A stretch of DNA of 19,773 nt from CAZKRU01 sp964555235 (GTDB lineage: Bacteria; Verrucomicrobiota; Verrucomicrobiia; Methylacidiphilales; CAMAQI01): contig CAZKRU010000075.1 of NCBI GenBank assembly GCA_964555235.1, positions 1 to 19,773 of the forward strand, written 5' to 3'. A program made the position numbers and the translations under genes. Positions 1 to 6,610 of this stretch are shown here, piece by piece (position 1 is the first letter of the stretch; every line of letters starts with the position of its first letter). Below the pieces are notes generated by a model, which was not told the DNA's origin, did no database searches, and saw only the letters and a program-made list of their open reading frames with translations.

Positions 1-109
1 AAAAATGCCCGTGATCCTCTTCCGTCTCAAAGAGAGAACGTCGATTACTCCCTCGGTTCGTCACATGATACCAGCCCCCCTTCACCCTCACTCGTGCTGC
101 TCGTGACAT
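1..109 (-). CDS. REP-associated Y1 transposase (RAYT), N-terminal part, cut by window edge
   Basis: The frame starts at ATG 109 and runs off the left edge after 36 codons. The protein begins MSRAARVRVKGGWYHVTNRG and continues with SNRRSLFE, the usual opening of IS200-like/REP-associated tyrosine transposases, where the YHVTNRGxNRxxIF block is the first conserved beta-strand of the HUH fold. The HUH histidines and catalytic tyrosine would lie outside the window and cannot be checked. A purine-rich stretch (AGGAAAGGAAG) sits directly before the ATG. Such enzymes nick and join single-stranded DNA at REP hairpins, and REP-like palindromes occur in this window. The gene lies about 40 bases past the broken end of the primase remnant on the same strand. 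The family call is by motif resemblance and is fairly secure despite the short length. Confidence 0.8.
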   Translation of the reverse strand, partial: MSRAARVRVKGGWYHVTNRGSNRRSLFETEEDHGHF

Positions 110-148
110 CTTCCTTTCCTACCCCTTCACCATTCTCATGTCAATTCT

Positions 149-916
149 CTAATCTCCAGATACGTCCCCATGGCTTTTTTCCGCTATCGTTGCTTCAATA
201 TATTGTGTCCCATCAGGCAGACATTTGATTTCCCGTTGATGCTGATGCAAGAGCGTCATGGTGCGAATGAGCGTTAAATATTTTACATGGTCACGGCGGG
301 TTCTCGTGCGGTCAGATAAAAAGGTAAGTTGCGGGGCAAAGGGATTGACGACTGCCAGAGGACGAAGGAGACGCTGGGCGTTTTGATGAACCCGAAGCAC
401 TTCCTTCTTTTCAAGTTTTCGTTGTAAACCTTCTAAGGTTTCCGCTTCCCGTTGCAGTTTGTGGATGGCTTCGGTTTGCAATCGGCTTTCATCCACGGTG
501 AGAACGATGCAACGATTTAAAAGTTCTTCGTCCACATCTGCCGAGGTCGTCGTTAAAAATAAAGCGAGAGGTCCTTCCACATGATATTCCTCGGTCGTGA
601 GCCGTCCCGTGGAGGCTTCCTTGCTCGTGCTGGCGATAGTGAGTTCTCCTTCTGATTGTAAAAGTTTCAGGGCGTAACTCGCTTTTTCCGCACCCTCTTC
701 CTCCACGATAGCCAAAATCTTATGCTTCAAATCTTTTTCCCCAAGGTAGTAAAGCGATTGACCTGTCATCGCACTGTATTTGATTTTTTCCTCCTCGGGA
801 AAAAACGAAAGCACCGCATCCATGAGAGAAGATTTCCCTGCGGAACTCGTGCTTTGAATGATAATGGCAAGAGGACGGTCCCCGCCCCAGTATACGACAC
901 TTTCAAGCCAGCGTAA
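149..916 (-). pseudogene. Remnant of a mobile-element CHC2-type primase/helicase (ATPase part only)
   Basis: The open frame runs from just after an in-frame TAA (917-919) to a stop at 149. It begins abruptly as LRWLESVVYWGGDRPLAIII and contains a P-loop (STSSAGKSSLMDAV), an acidic Walker-B-like stretch (ILAIVEEEGAE), a block TTSADVDEELLNRCIVLTVDES and a long basic helical region (QRLLRPLAVVNPFAPQLTFL, then RTRTRRDHVKYLTLIRTM). This resembles the ATPase half of the long CHC2 zinc-finger primase/helicase proteins of mobile elements. There is no credible start codon before the P-loop, and the first ATG (823) lies just after it, so the N-terminal zinc finger and primase part are missing. The C-terminus also ends early, in SHGDVSGD, which does not look like family sequence. 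I read it as a remnant truncated at both ends, lying between a transposase and a WYL-like gene. Confidence 0.72.
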
Positions 917-973
917 TTAAAATTATTTTTCACAAAGTCATGGCGGATTTTGAAATCTGAGTACGTTGGAAGT

Positions 974-1213
974 ATGAACCTAACAGAAAACTATAAAATC
1001 GGGATTTCACCCACAGGCGAAATCATCTACGGCCAAACCCTTCCTTCGGGCAGTCAGCTCATTTTTGACTACACAGACCAAAAGGGAGTTTCATCTCGGA
1101 GGATTGTCAAAGTGAAGAGCGTTCGCAACAACGTCCTTACGTGTCACGACCTTTCAAAAAATGAGTGTCGTTCCTTCAAGATCGGAAACATGGAAAACGT
1201 CCAACTCTGTTAA
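974..1213 (+). CDS. Small stand-alone WYL-like domain protein
   Basis: A 79-residue protein if ATG 974 is used; an in-frame TTG at 950 would add 8 residues. GGAAG lies almost against the ATG, too close for an ideal site, while GGCGGA stands before the TTG, so the start is open. The core reads QLIFDYTDQKGVSSRRIVKV, then a variable strand and CHDLSKNECRSFKIGNMENV. This follows the WYL pattern: a strand with FxYTDxKGxxSxR, then a segment ending in RxFxIxxI. WYL domains are ligand-sensing modules, usually attached to a helix-turn-helix in regulators of defence and mobile-element genes. Here no DNA-binding domain is present and the protein is only the domain. It is convergent with the primase remnant and is followed by a clear terminator. 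Function unknown. Confidence 0.6.
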   Translation: MNLTENYKIGISPTGEIIYGQTLPSGSQLIFDYTDQKGVSSRRIVKVKSVRNNVLTCHDLSKNECRSFKIGNMENVQLC

Positions 1214-1234
1214 ACTCACTCACAGCAAAAAATC

Positions 1235-1263
1235 ATCAGGCGACACTCACGCCTGATTTTTTT
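1235..1263 (+). terminator. Intrinsic terminator of the WYL-like gene
   Basis: An eight-base perfect stem ATCAGGCG (1235-1242) pairs with CGCCTGAT (1250-1257) around a seven-base loop and runs into seven T residues (1257-1263). It begins 22 bases after the stop codon of the preceding small gene. Confidence 0.85.
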
Positions 1264-1401
1264 CTCAAACACATTAGCGGTTTTACGTATATTTACGGTT
1301 TCACCCTCTCATTCAAATGTAAATTGTCGGGATGCGTCCCTTTTGGTCCCCCCTGCCTGTTTTCGTAAACTTCTCCCCATTGCTTCGGACGACTGTTCCA
1401 C

Positions 1402-1833
1402 CTATGGGATGACTGTGGAAATTTGTTTATAAACTACATACTTTTGTTCTATGAAAAATTCAATTCCTTGACGTGACTCATCCCAGTCGCCTTGTTTGCC
1501 ATTAATTAATTTTGCAGGCTGTAAAAGCTTTCCTGTCATATGATCGATTGATTCCAAGAAATGATTAAAAACAATAATTTTTGGAGGAGTAGCTATTTTA
1601 AGGAAAATTTTTGATGTTGGTTTGTCTACGATCTTCCACGTCCCTTTGTTCGTATATTCCTGATTTCCATTAAGAATTAGTCTCTGCGTAAAAGTTCCAT
1701 CCTTATCGATCTCAAAAAATTCCTCCGCCCCCCCATAAATTCCTTTGTAGGTACCAACAACATCAGACACGGCTAGGGGTTTTGATGCACATCCGAATAA
1801 ACCTATTAAAATCATGAGTAATATTTTTTTCAT
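1402..1833 (-). CDS. Small secreted lipoprotein, lipocalin-like
   Basis: Starting at ATG 1833, the protein has 143 residues. It begins MKKILLMILIGLFGCAS, a type II signal peptide with lipobox LFGC and lipidated Cys15. The mature part opens with GTYKGIYGGAEEFFEIDKDG and includes FTQRLILNGNQEYTNKGTWK, a pattern of short beta strands with a GTW turn seen in small lipocalin-like or META/NlpE-like lipoproteins. An upstream extension to 1914 exists in the frame, but it overlaps the preceding gene and lacks a signal sequence, so I reject it. The ATG lies one base after the TAA of the upstream secreted-protein frame (TAA-A-ATG), so the two were probably translated together. No specific family was recognised. 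A protective role for the partner is only a guess from this arrangement. Confidence 0.7.
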   Translation of the reverse strand: MKKILLMILIGLFGCASKPLAVSDVVGTYKGIYGGAEEFFEIDKDGTFTQRLILNGNQEYTNKGTWKIVDKPTSKIFLKIATPPKIIVFNHFLESIDHMTGKLLQPAKLINGKQGDWDESRQGIEFFIEQKYVVYKQISTVIP

Positions 1834-1834
1834 T

Positions 1835-2328
1835 TTATTGACTACTCGAAGAATTGATGCGGATTGTTTCTTGCCAATTAAAATTCTGTGTCTTAGTTCC
1901 AAACCAACCTCCATCTTTATTATTAAAAAGCGAGCTTGGAATTAAATCTGTAAGTATCCAATTTTCTGGAAGAGGTGTTTTAAATAAATTAGGCAATGTC
2001 GCTCTTGGCGATCCATCGCTTCGAGGAGAGTATCCAAAATAAGGAAGATGTCCTGCGGACTCACCTCCACTACTATTGCTCACCGTATAATTTATCGTAG
2101 CATACCCATTAGAAACATTCGTTACACTTGCAGAACCATTAAAACTTCCTAAATAAGCACGCGTTGGATTGGTAACCATATCATTAGCAAAATCCACTAC
2201 AAAACCAGTGTTAGCCCAATACCCCTCGTATTTCAGGGCGATAACGACGGAGTTGCAACCGTCTGAGCCATGACTTCACCCAGAGCAAACACCAAAAAGC
2301 ACCCTAGAATTATTGCGATTCGTTGCAC
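1835..2328 (-). pseudogene. Secreted protein of unknown function, broken by a frameshift
   Basis: Two frames together make one plausible secreted protein. The first starts at GTG 2328 and gives MQRIAIILGCFLVFALGEVM followed by AQTVATPSLSP and a stop at 2233, a signal peptide with no mature domain. The second (-1) frame is open from about 2270 and continues as VVIALKYEGYWANTGFVVDF to a stop at 1835. It is rich in Asn, Ser and aromatic residues, with FNGSASVTNVSNGYATINYT (about residues 19-38 from the GTG at 2197) and a C-terminal GGWFGTKTQNFNWQETIRI. A one-base change around 2235-2265 would join them. No -1 slippery heptamer is visible, so I favour mutation or a sequencing error over programmed shifting. 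The 3' end is coupled to the lipoprotein gene. Family not recognised. Confidence 0.55.
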
Positions 2329-2493
2329 CGGCCTCGGACCGTAAAAGAGATGGAAGTAAAGTCAACCCTATTAACATTAGAATATTTACTGTTCAGGAGA
2401 TTGGCGCAGTAATTAGGGGATATTAACTAGTTTTTAACTCTAAAGCGGGTTCTCAGTGTGTCTTTCGTTCTGAGTCGATCCAATCCCAGAGTC

Positions 2494-2516
2494 CGGCGGT
2501 CTCATCGACCCCGCCG
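2494..2516. repeat. REP-like palindrome at the methyltransferase 3' end
   Basis: CGGCGG (2494-2499) pairs with CCGCCG (2511-2516) around a loop containing CTCATCGACC. The loop and arms resemble the palindrome at 6456-6476. It sits two bases past the methyltransferase stop codon. No T-run follows, so it is not a classical terminator on either strand. Confidence 0.5.
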
Positions 2517-2518
2517 AA

Positions 2519-3508
2519 TTAAATCATCCTAACATCGACCCATTGACCTTGAATTTTTCTCACCACCCAAAAACCTTCGTAACACGAAATTCGTCGTCCA
2601 AAATAACGATGAACTCCCAGACAAACCCCCGGATGAAAGGCCTTGCCTGTTTTTCGATCAAGAACAAAATCCTTTTCACAGTTAAGCTCCATTTCCTTTA
2701 AATCCACTTGATCGGCTTGGAGCTCCAAATCGTCGCCGCAGAGAATTCCCCCTTCTTTCACTAAATTTCCGACGAGATTCAAATCCTGATAAAAATCCGA
2801 ATAGGCGTGTGACCCATCCACGAAAACAAGATCGAACCGACTCCCCATCAGCAGTGGCAAGACATCCTCACTACATCCCCTGAAGGGAATGACAGTCCTT
2901 TCCAGTCCAGAGGATTTGATATTATGACAAAAAAGCGGGAAGATCATATCCTTTCTCGCAATCTCATCCATCATCTCAATCGCCGAATTCATTCCATAGT
3001 GGGCTTTCTTCGCAAACGGAAGCCATGGATCAATGCAGTAGACATGTCCGATTCCTTTTACTTCTTGCCCCCAGAGAATTGCGGATTCCCCGGCCCAAGA
3101 TCCAATTTCTAAAACCAACATTGGTTCTGTTGGACAATGGCTTTCGATTTGCAGCCGAATCGCTCGACGCATAAACGGTGCTCGATCAAGCCGAGATTGA
3201 AGCGCAAGACATCGCACCCCGACATAGACCTTTCCAAAAACCATGCAGAAACAATATCGAGGCAGCTCCAAAAAACTCAGAACCTTAATCCCTCCCTTAT
3301 AAGCGATTTTGTAAACTTCAGGGCATTGCTCTTGCAACGATTGAACGAACTTCGAGTTTCTCAGAAATTGAACGAGTCCGGACATTGATTCTGGATGATT
3401 CTGGTTCGCAATAAAATAACAAGTCAAATCAGGCCAAGCCCATTTCTCTGAGGAAAGCACTTTCCTTTTCGCGCTCACGCGCCCATCGTTTTCTTGGTTA
3501 GTTATCAT
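2519..3508 (-). CDS. Class I SAM-dependent methyltransferase (Methyltransferase_24 type)
   Basis: With ATG 3508 the protein has 329 residues; an in-frame ATG at 3556 would add 16 residues encoded by a long palindrome, so I prefer the shorter form. Neither has a Shine-Dalgarno site. The domain lies in the C-terminal two thirds: motif I is MLVLEIGSWAGESAI, followed by YCIDPW, then IPFRGCSEDVLPLL, FDLVFVDGSHAYSDFYQDL (motif IV with the VDGSHxY signature) and LVKEGGILCGDDLE. This signature marks the Methyltransferase_24 family, often found near glycan or secondary-metabolite genes; the acceptor is unknown. The N-terminal ~100 residues are helical and unassigned. It is divergent from the GT-C/TPR gene, so the two may be controlled from the shared 213-base gap. 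Confidence 0.8.
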   Translation of the reverse strand: MITNQENDGRVSAKRKVLSSEKWAWPDLTCYFIANQNHPESMSGLVQFLRNSKFVQSLQEQCPEVYKIAYKGGIKVLSFLELPRYCFCMVFGKVYVGVRCLALQSRLDRAPFMRRAIRLQIESHCPTEPMLVLEIGSWAGESAILWGQEVKGIGHVYCIDPWLPFAKKAHYGMNSAIEMMDEIARKDMIFPLFCHNIKSSGLERTVIPFRGCSEDVLPLLMGSRFDLVFVDGSHAYSDFYQDLNLVGNLVKEGGILCGDDLELQADQVDLKEMELNCEKDFVLDRKTGKAFHPGVCLGVHRYFGRRISCYEGFWVVRKIQGQWVDVRMI

Positions 3509-3511
3509 ATT

Positions 3512-3551
3512 GATTGTCGAGTTTGGGGGCCGGTGCCCCCGCTCGACAATC
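3512..3551. repeat. Long perfect-arm palindrome in the divergent intergenic region
   Basis: GATTGTCGAG (3512-3521) pairs with CTCGACAATC (3542-3551), and inside it GGGGGC (3525-3530) pairs with GCCCCC (3535-3540) around CGGT. The result is an almost continuous 16-pair hairpin immediately upstream of the methyltransferase start. It has no flanking T-run. It could be a REP-type unit, an operator or an RNA hairpin in the 5' leader. Confidence 0.7.
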
Positions 3552-3622
3552 ACCATGCGACCAGGAACTCAGGATGGTTTGTCGATTCAGATAAGCGCGT
3601 GAACCATAAAACGTAAAATCAA

Positions 3623-3759
3623 GATTTTCCTGTATTCCTGCTTTCCTCAGAGATAAATTCTTATCACCAATTCCACTATTTTGTGCTTTTTGTGGTCAAC
3701 TTTTCTCAATACTGTCACAGAATGATTCCTGGCTTCCTGCATTCCTCGGAGAAAAATGC
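3623..3759 (+). repeat. Two near-direct copies of a pyrimidine-rich TTCCTG repeat
   Basis: The unit at 3623-3660 (GATTTTCCTGTATTCCTGCT, then TTCCTCAGAGATAAAT) recurs at 3724-3759 as GATTCCTGGCTTCCTGCATT, then CCTCGGAGAAAAAT. Apart from two inserted bases most positions agree. The second copy overlaps the first codons of the GT-C/TPR gene, so the gene's N-terminus may derive from repeat sequence. Confidence 0.5.
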
Positions 3760-6469
3760 GCTGCGTTTTGGAATCTGCTGTCTACTTGGCGCCGTCATTT
3801 TTTACATCTACAGCGATGTCAGAAATTTCGAGTTCAATAACTACGATGATCCACTGATTATCTACAACAATCCGACCATTACCGGCGGCCTCACGTGGGA
3901 GGGATTCAAAACCGCTTGGACACAACCGGTTGTCTACGAAATGTGGTATCCCCTGACAGCACTCTCGCACATGATCGACTGGGAGCTCTTCGGCTCCGAT
4001 GCAGGAAAGCACCACCTCATCAATGTCTTCTTTCATCTGGCAAATGTTTTATTGTTGCTTTGGGGGCTTCACCGAATGACTGGATCCTTCTGGCCTTCCG
4101 CATGTGTCGCTTTTCTTGTGGCGGTTCATCCTTTAAACGTCGAGGCCGTCGCCTGGGCCTCTCAACGAAAAACCCTCCTCTCGATGTTCTTTTATCTCGG
4201 TTCCCTCTGGTTTTACGCTCGCTATTGCGAGGAGCCGAATCGTCGCCATTACCTCTTCATGCTGTTGCTTTATTTCTGCGGACTTTTGGCCAAGCCCCTT
4301 TTGATCACCATGCCCTTTGCGCTTCTCCTCCTTGATTTCTGGCCGATGAATCGTTGGTCCGGAGATTCCAAGCGACATCCGGAAGCATTCTCCCTTTTAA
4401 TTCCCGCGCTCAGACGCTGGAACCTCAGCAAAACCGAGCTTCTTCTCCTCGAAAAAGCCCCCTTCCTTTTACTCACCCTGTTTTTTTCCGTACTCACCTA
4501 TCACTTTGCGTTTATTTCTGGAAATCTCAAAAACGATCAACTTCTCCCAATACTCAACCCGATCTGTAATGCGATCCAATCCTACGCCATCTATCTGGGC
4601 CAAACTCTCTTTCCGAATAATCTTGCAGTCTTTTACCCATGGGAGAATGTTTACTCGCCGACGCATATTGCTTTATATTTCCTCTTTCTCACAGCCATGT
4701 CAGTCCTAGCATTGTGGCTTCGAAAAAGACTCCCTTTTTTAATCGTTGGCTGGCTCTGGTATCTCGGCGTCATGTTCCCGGTCATTGGCCTAGTCGATTC
4801 CGGAACCCGCGCACACGCCGACCGTTATGCCTATGCCACTTTAATTGGAGTCTTTATAGCACTCGTCTGGGCTGGCAAGTCCCTCACTCAAAAACATTGG
4901 ATAAAAAATTTAATATCCATTTTAACCCTCAGCTTAATTCTCACATATGCACAACTTTCCAAGCACCAGGTTGCCGTTTGGAAAAACAGCTTCACTCTGT
5001 TTCAGCACGCTATTAAAGTCGGCTATCCTTCAAGCCTCGCCTACAACAACATCGGGGCAGCTTATGTCGACTCTCGTCAAATTAAGAAAGCGCAAATTGA
5101 ATTTCAAAAAGCAGTGGAACTGGATCCCTCCTACCCCGAAGCCTTAAACAATTTAGGAGCGACTCTCGTTGAAGATCAAAAATACGAAGAGGCCCGCATC
5201 CTCTTGGAAAAAGTTCTTAAACTCCATCCAAGACACACTAGCGCTCTATTTAACCTCGGGAACGCCCATTACGGCCTCAAAAAGTACGTGGAAGCCATTG
5301 AGTTTTATAAGCAGGTACTAACGATTAAACCCCATTTTCCAAAGGCTTATCACAATCAAGGAAACAGCTTTATTAAACTCGGGCGCTATGAGGAAGCCCT
5401 CTCATTGTATCAAAAAGCTTTGGAGCTAAACCCAAAACTCTCTGAATCCCACTATGCTGCAGGGAACGCCCTTCAAAGATTGAGCCGCCTCAACGACGCT
5501 GTATCTAGCTACAAAAAAGCACTTCAATATACCGTCGAAACGCCGGAGGCTTACAACCAAATTGCCGGAATCCTTTTTCTCATGAGACGATTTGAAGATG
5601 CTATTCCTTACTACGAGAAAGGACTCCTGCTTCAACCCGACTCGGCTGAGCTACACAACAATTTTGGCGCCTGCTTAAGTGCAATTAAGCGCCATCAAGA
5701 TGCGTTGAAGGAATTCGAAAAAGCCATTCAGATTCAAGCCAATAACTTGTTCGTTCACTACAATCGAGCGAATACCCTTGCGGCCTTAAAGCGATACCCC
5801 GAGGCAATCCAAGAGTTTCAGCACGCCTTACAGATCGACCCCAAAAATCCGGAAATTTTCTTTGATCAAGGAATCACCTGGATGTCCATGCAAAACTGGA
5901 AGCAAGCTATAACCTCTCTAGAGCAGACTCTACACCTCAATTCCGACCATGTTGGAGCGAAATTAAACCTCGGAGTGATCTACTTAAAAACAAGAAAGCG
6001 AACCGAAGGACTGAAAAGATTACGGTCCCTTGCCCAAGTTGAACCTGCGAAAGCAAATGCCGTTTTTGAAGCGGCCCAAGAGTTGCAGGCTCGAGGTTTG
6101 TATCCCGAGGCGTTGCTTTTTCTGAACGAATTTTTAAACACTCACTCCCATCATCCTCAGGCGCTGACTCTTTCAGCGTGGATCCTAGCAACCGCTCCTG
6201 AAAAGACACTTCGTAACGGTCCTGAAGCCGTGCGATTCGCACAAAAAGCTTACTCTTTATTTCCCTCCCCTTCAGCGACCGTTCTAGATACTCTGGCCGT
6301 CGCCTGGGCAGAATGCGAAGAATTCGATGAAGCCCTCTTTTACGGGAGGAAGGCCTTGGAAACCGCTCAAACCCATCAAGAGAATTCCTTGGCGAAAGAG
6401 ATCGAAAAACGAATCGGACTTTATCGATCACATCAACCTTACCGCGACTTGGTAGGGCGGGTTCGATGA
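3722..6469 (+). CDS. Polytopic GT-C-like membrane protein with C-terminal TPR array
   Basis: Starting from ATG 3722 gives 915 residues; a GTG at 3683 is also in frame and neither has a Shine-Dalgarno site. Residues ~15-445 are strongly hydrophobic with about ten membrane segments. They carry the block of bacterial TMTC/GT-C relatives: NNYDDPLIIYNNPTITGGLT, MWYPLTALSHMIDWELFGSD, KHHLINVFFHLANVLLLL and VAVHPLNVEAVAWASQRK. The acidic DD pair in the first loop is where GT-C enzymes place a catalytic acid. From ~450 to the end there are at least ten TPR units (for example AYNNIGAAYVDSRQIKKAQI), closing with LSAWILATAPEKTLRNGPEA and LDTLAVAWAECEEFDEAL. It is plausibly a membrane glycosyltransferase using a lipid-linked sugar, with the TPRs binding the acceptor; activity is unproven. 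The last codons lie in a REP-like palindrome. Confidence 0.82.
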   Translation: MIPGFLHSSEKNALRFGICCLLGAVIFYIYSDVRNFEFNNYDDPLIIYNNPTITGGLTWEGFKTAWTQPVVYEMWYPLTALSHMIDWELFGSDAGKHHLINVFFHLANVLLLLWGLHRMTGSFWPSACVAFLVAVHPLNVEAVAWASQRKTLLSMFFYLGSLWFYARYCEEPNRRHYLFMLLLYFCGLLAKPLLITMPFALLLLDFWPMNRWSGDSKRHPEAFSLLIPALRRWNLSKTELLLLEKAPFLLLTLFFSVLTYHFAFISGNLKNDQLLPILNPICNAIQSYAIYLGQTLFPNNLAVFYPWENVYSPTHIALYFLFLTAMSVLALWLRKRLPFLIVGWLWYLGVMFPVIGLVDSGTRAHADRYAYATLIGVFIALVWAGKSLTQKHWIKNLISILTLSLILTYAQLSKHQVAVWKNSFTLFQHAIKVGYPSSLAYNNIGAAYVDSRQIKKAQIEFQKAVELDPSYPEALNNLGATLVEDQKYEEARILLEKVLKLHPRHTSALFNLGNAHYGLKKYVEAIEFYKQVLTIKPHFPKAYHNQGNSFIKLGRYEEALSLYQKALELNPKLSESHYAAGNALQRLSRLNDAVSSYKKALQYTVETPEAYNQIAGILFLMRRFEDAIPYYEKGLLLQPDSAELHNNFGACLSAIKRHQDALKEFEKAIQIQANNLFVHYNRANTLAALKRYPEAIQEFQHALQIDPKNPEIFFDQGITWMSMQNWKQAITSLEQTLHLNSDHVGAKLNLGVIYLKTRKRTEGLKRLRSLAQVEPAKANAVFEAAQELQARGLYPEALLFLNEFLNTHSHHPQALTLSAWILATAPEKTLRNGPEAVRFAQKAYSLFPSPSATVLDTLAVAWAECEEFDEALFYGRKALETAQTHQENSLAKEIEKRIGLYRSHQPYRDLVGRVR

Positions 6470-6556
6470 ACCCGCCGGGCTTTGGTGCTGAGATGGAACG
6501 CAGAACGGCGCGGTGTCCACTCCCGGTGGACAACAGTCATCGAGGTCGCCCATTTT
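6451..6556. repeat. REP-like pair in inverted arrangement, overlapping a gene end
   Basis: The left unit GGTAGGGCGGGTTCGATGAA contains a perfect palindrome, GGCGGGTTC (6456-6464) with GAACCCGCC (6468-6476), and encodes the last codons and stop of the TPR gene. The right unit, read on the other strand, is GGGCGACCTCGATGA (6538-6552). Between them is a further perfect hairpin, TGTCCAC (6514-6520) with GTGGACA (6526-6532). The arrangement matches a BIME, two REP units facing each other. No T-run follows. Confidence 0.6.
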
Positions 6557-6564
6557 AATTTCCC

Positions 6565-6593
6565 TTGAGAGATTCCCGAACGTCGCTTATCTT
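6565..6593 (+). promoter_or_regulatory. Probable sigma-70-type promoter of the first FecR gene
   Basis: TTGAGA (6565-6570) and TATCTT (6588-6593) are separated by exactly 17 bases. The ATG at 6611 follows 17 bases after the -10 box, implying a leader of only about ten bases without a Shine-Dalgarno site. Confidence 0.5.
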
Positions 6594-6610
6594 ATTGGGC
6601 ACGGACGCGT

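Noticed and set aside
1264..1400. Possible recombination site around TTTACGTATATTTACGG
   Set aside because: A short AT-rich partial palindrome without a second copy in the window or an adjacent integrase; evidence too thin.
2230..2240. Programmed -1 frameshift at CCC-TGA in the secreted-protein gene
   Set aside because: There is no X-XXY-YYZ heptamer and no evident downstream structure; mutation or sequencing error is simpler.
6514..6532. Hairpin TGTCCAC/GTGGACA as a terminator of the GT-C/TPR gene
   Set aside because: No T-run follows and it sits within the REP-like pair, so it is treated as part of that repeat.
5937..6533. Long minus-strand frame (198 residues) opposite the TPR region
   Set aside because: It lies antisense to a well supported TPR coding region, is Arg/Ser-rich, has no recognisable motif and crosses a REP-like palindrome.
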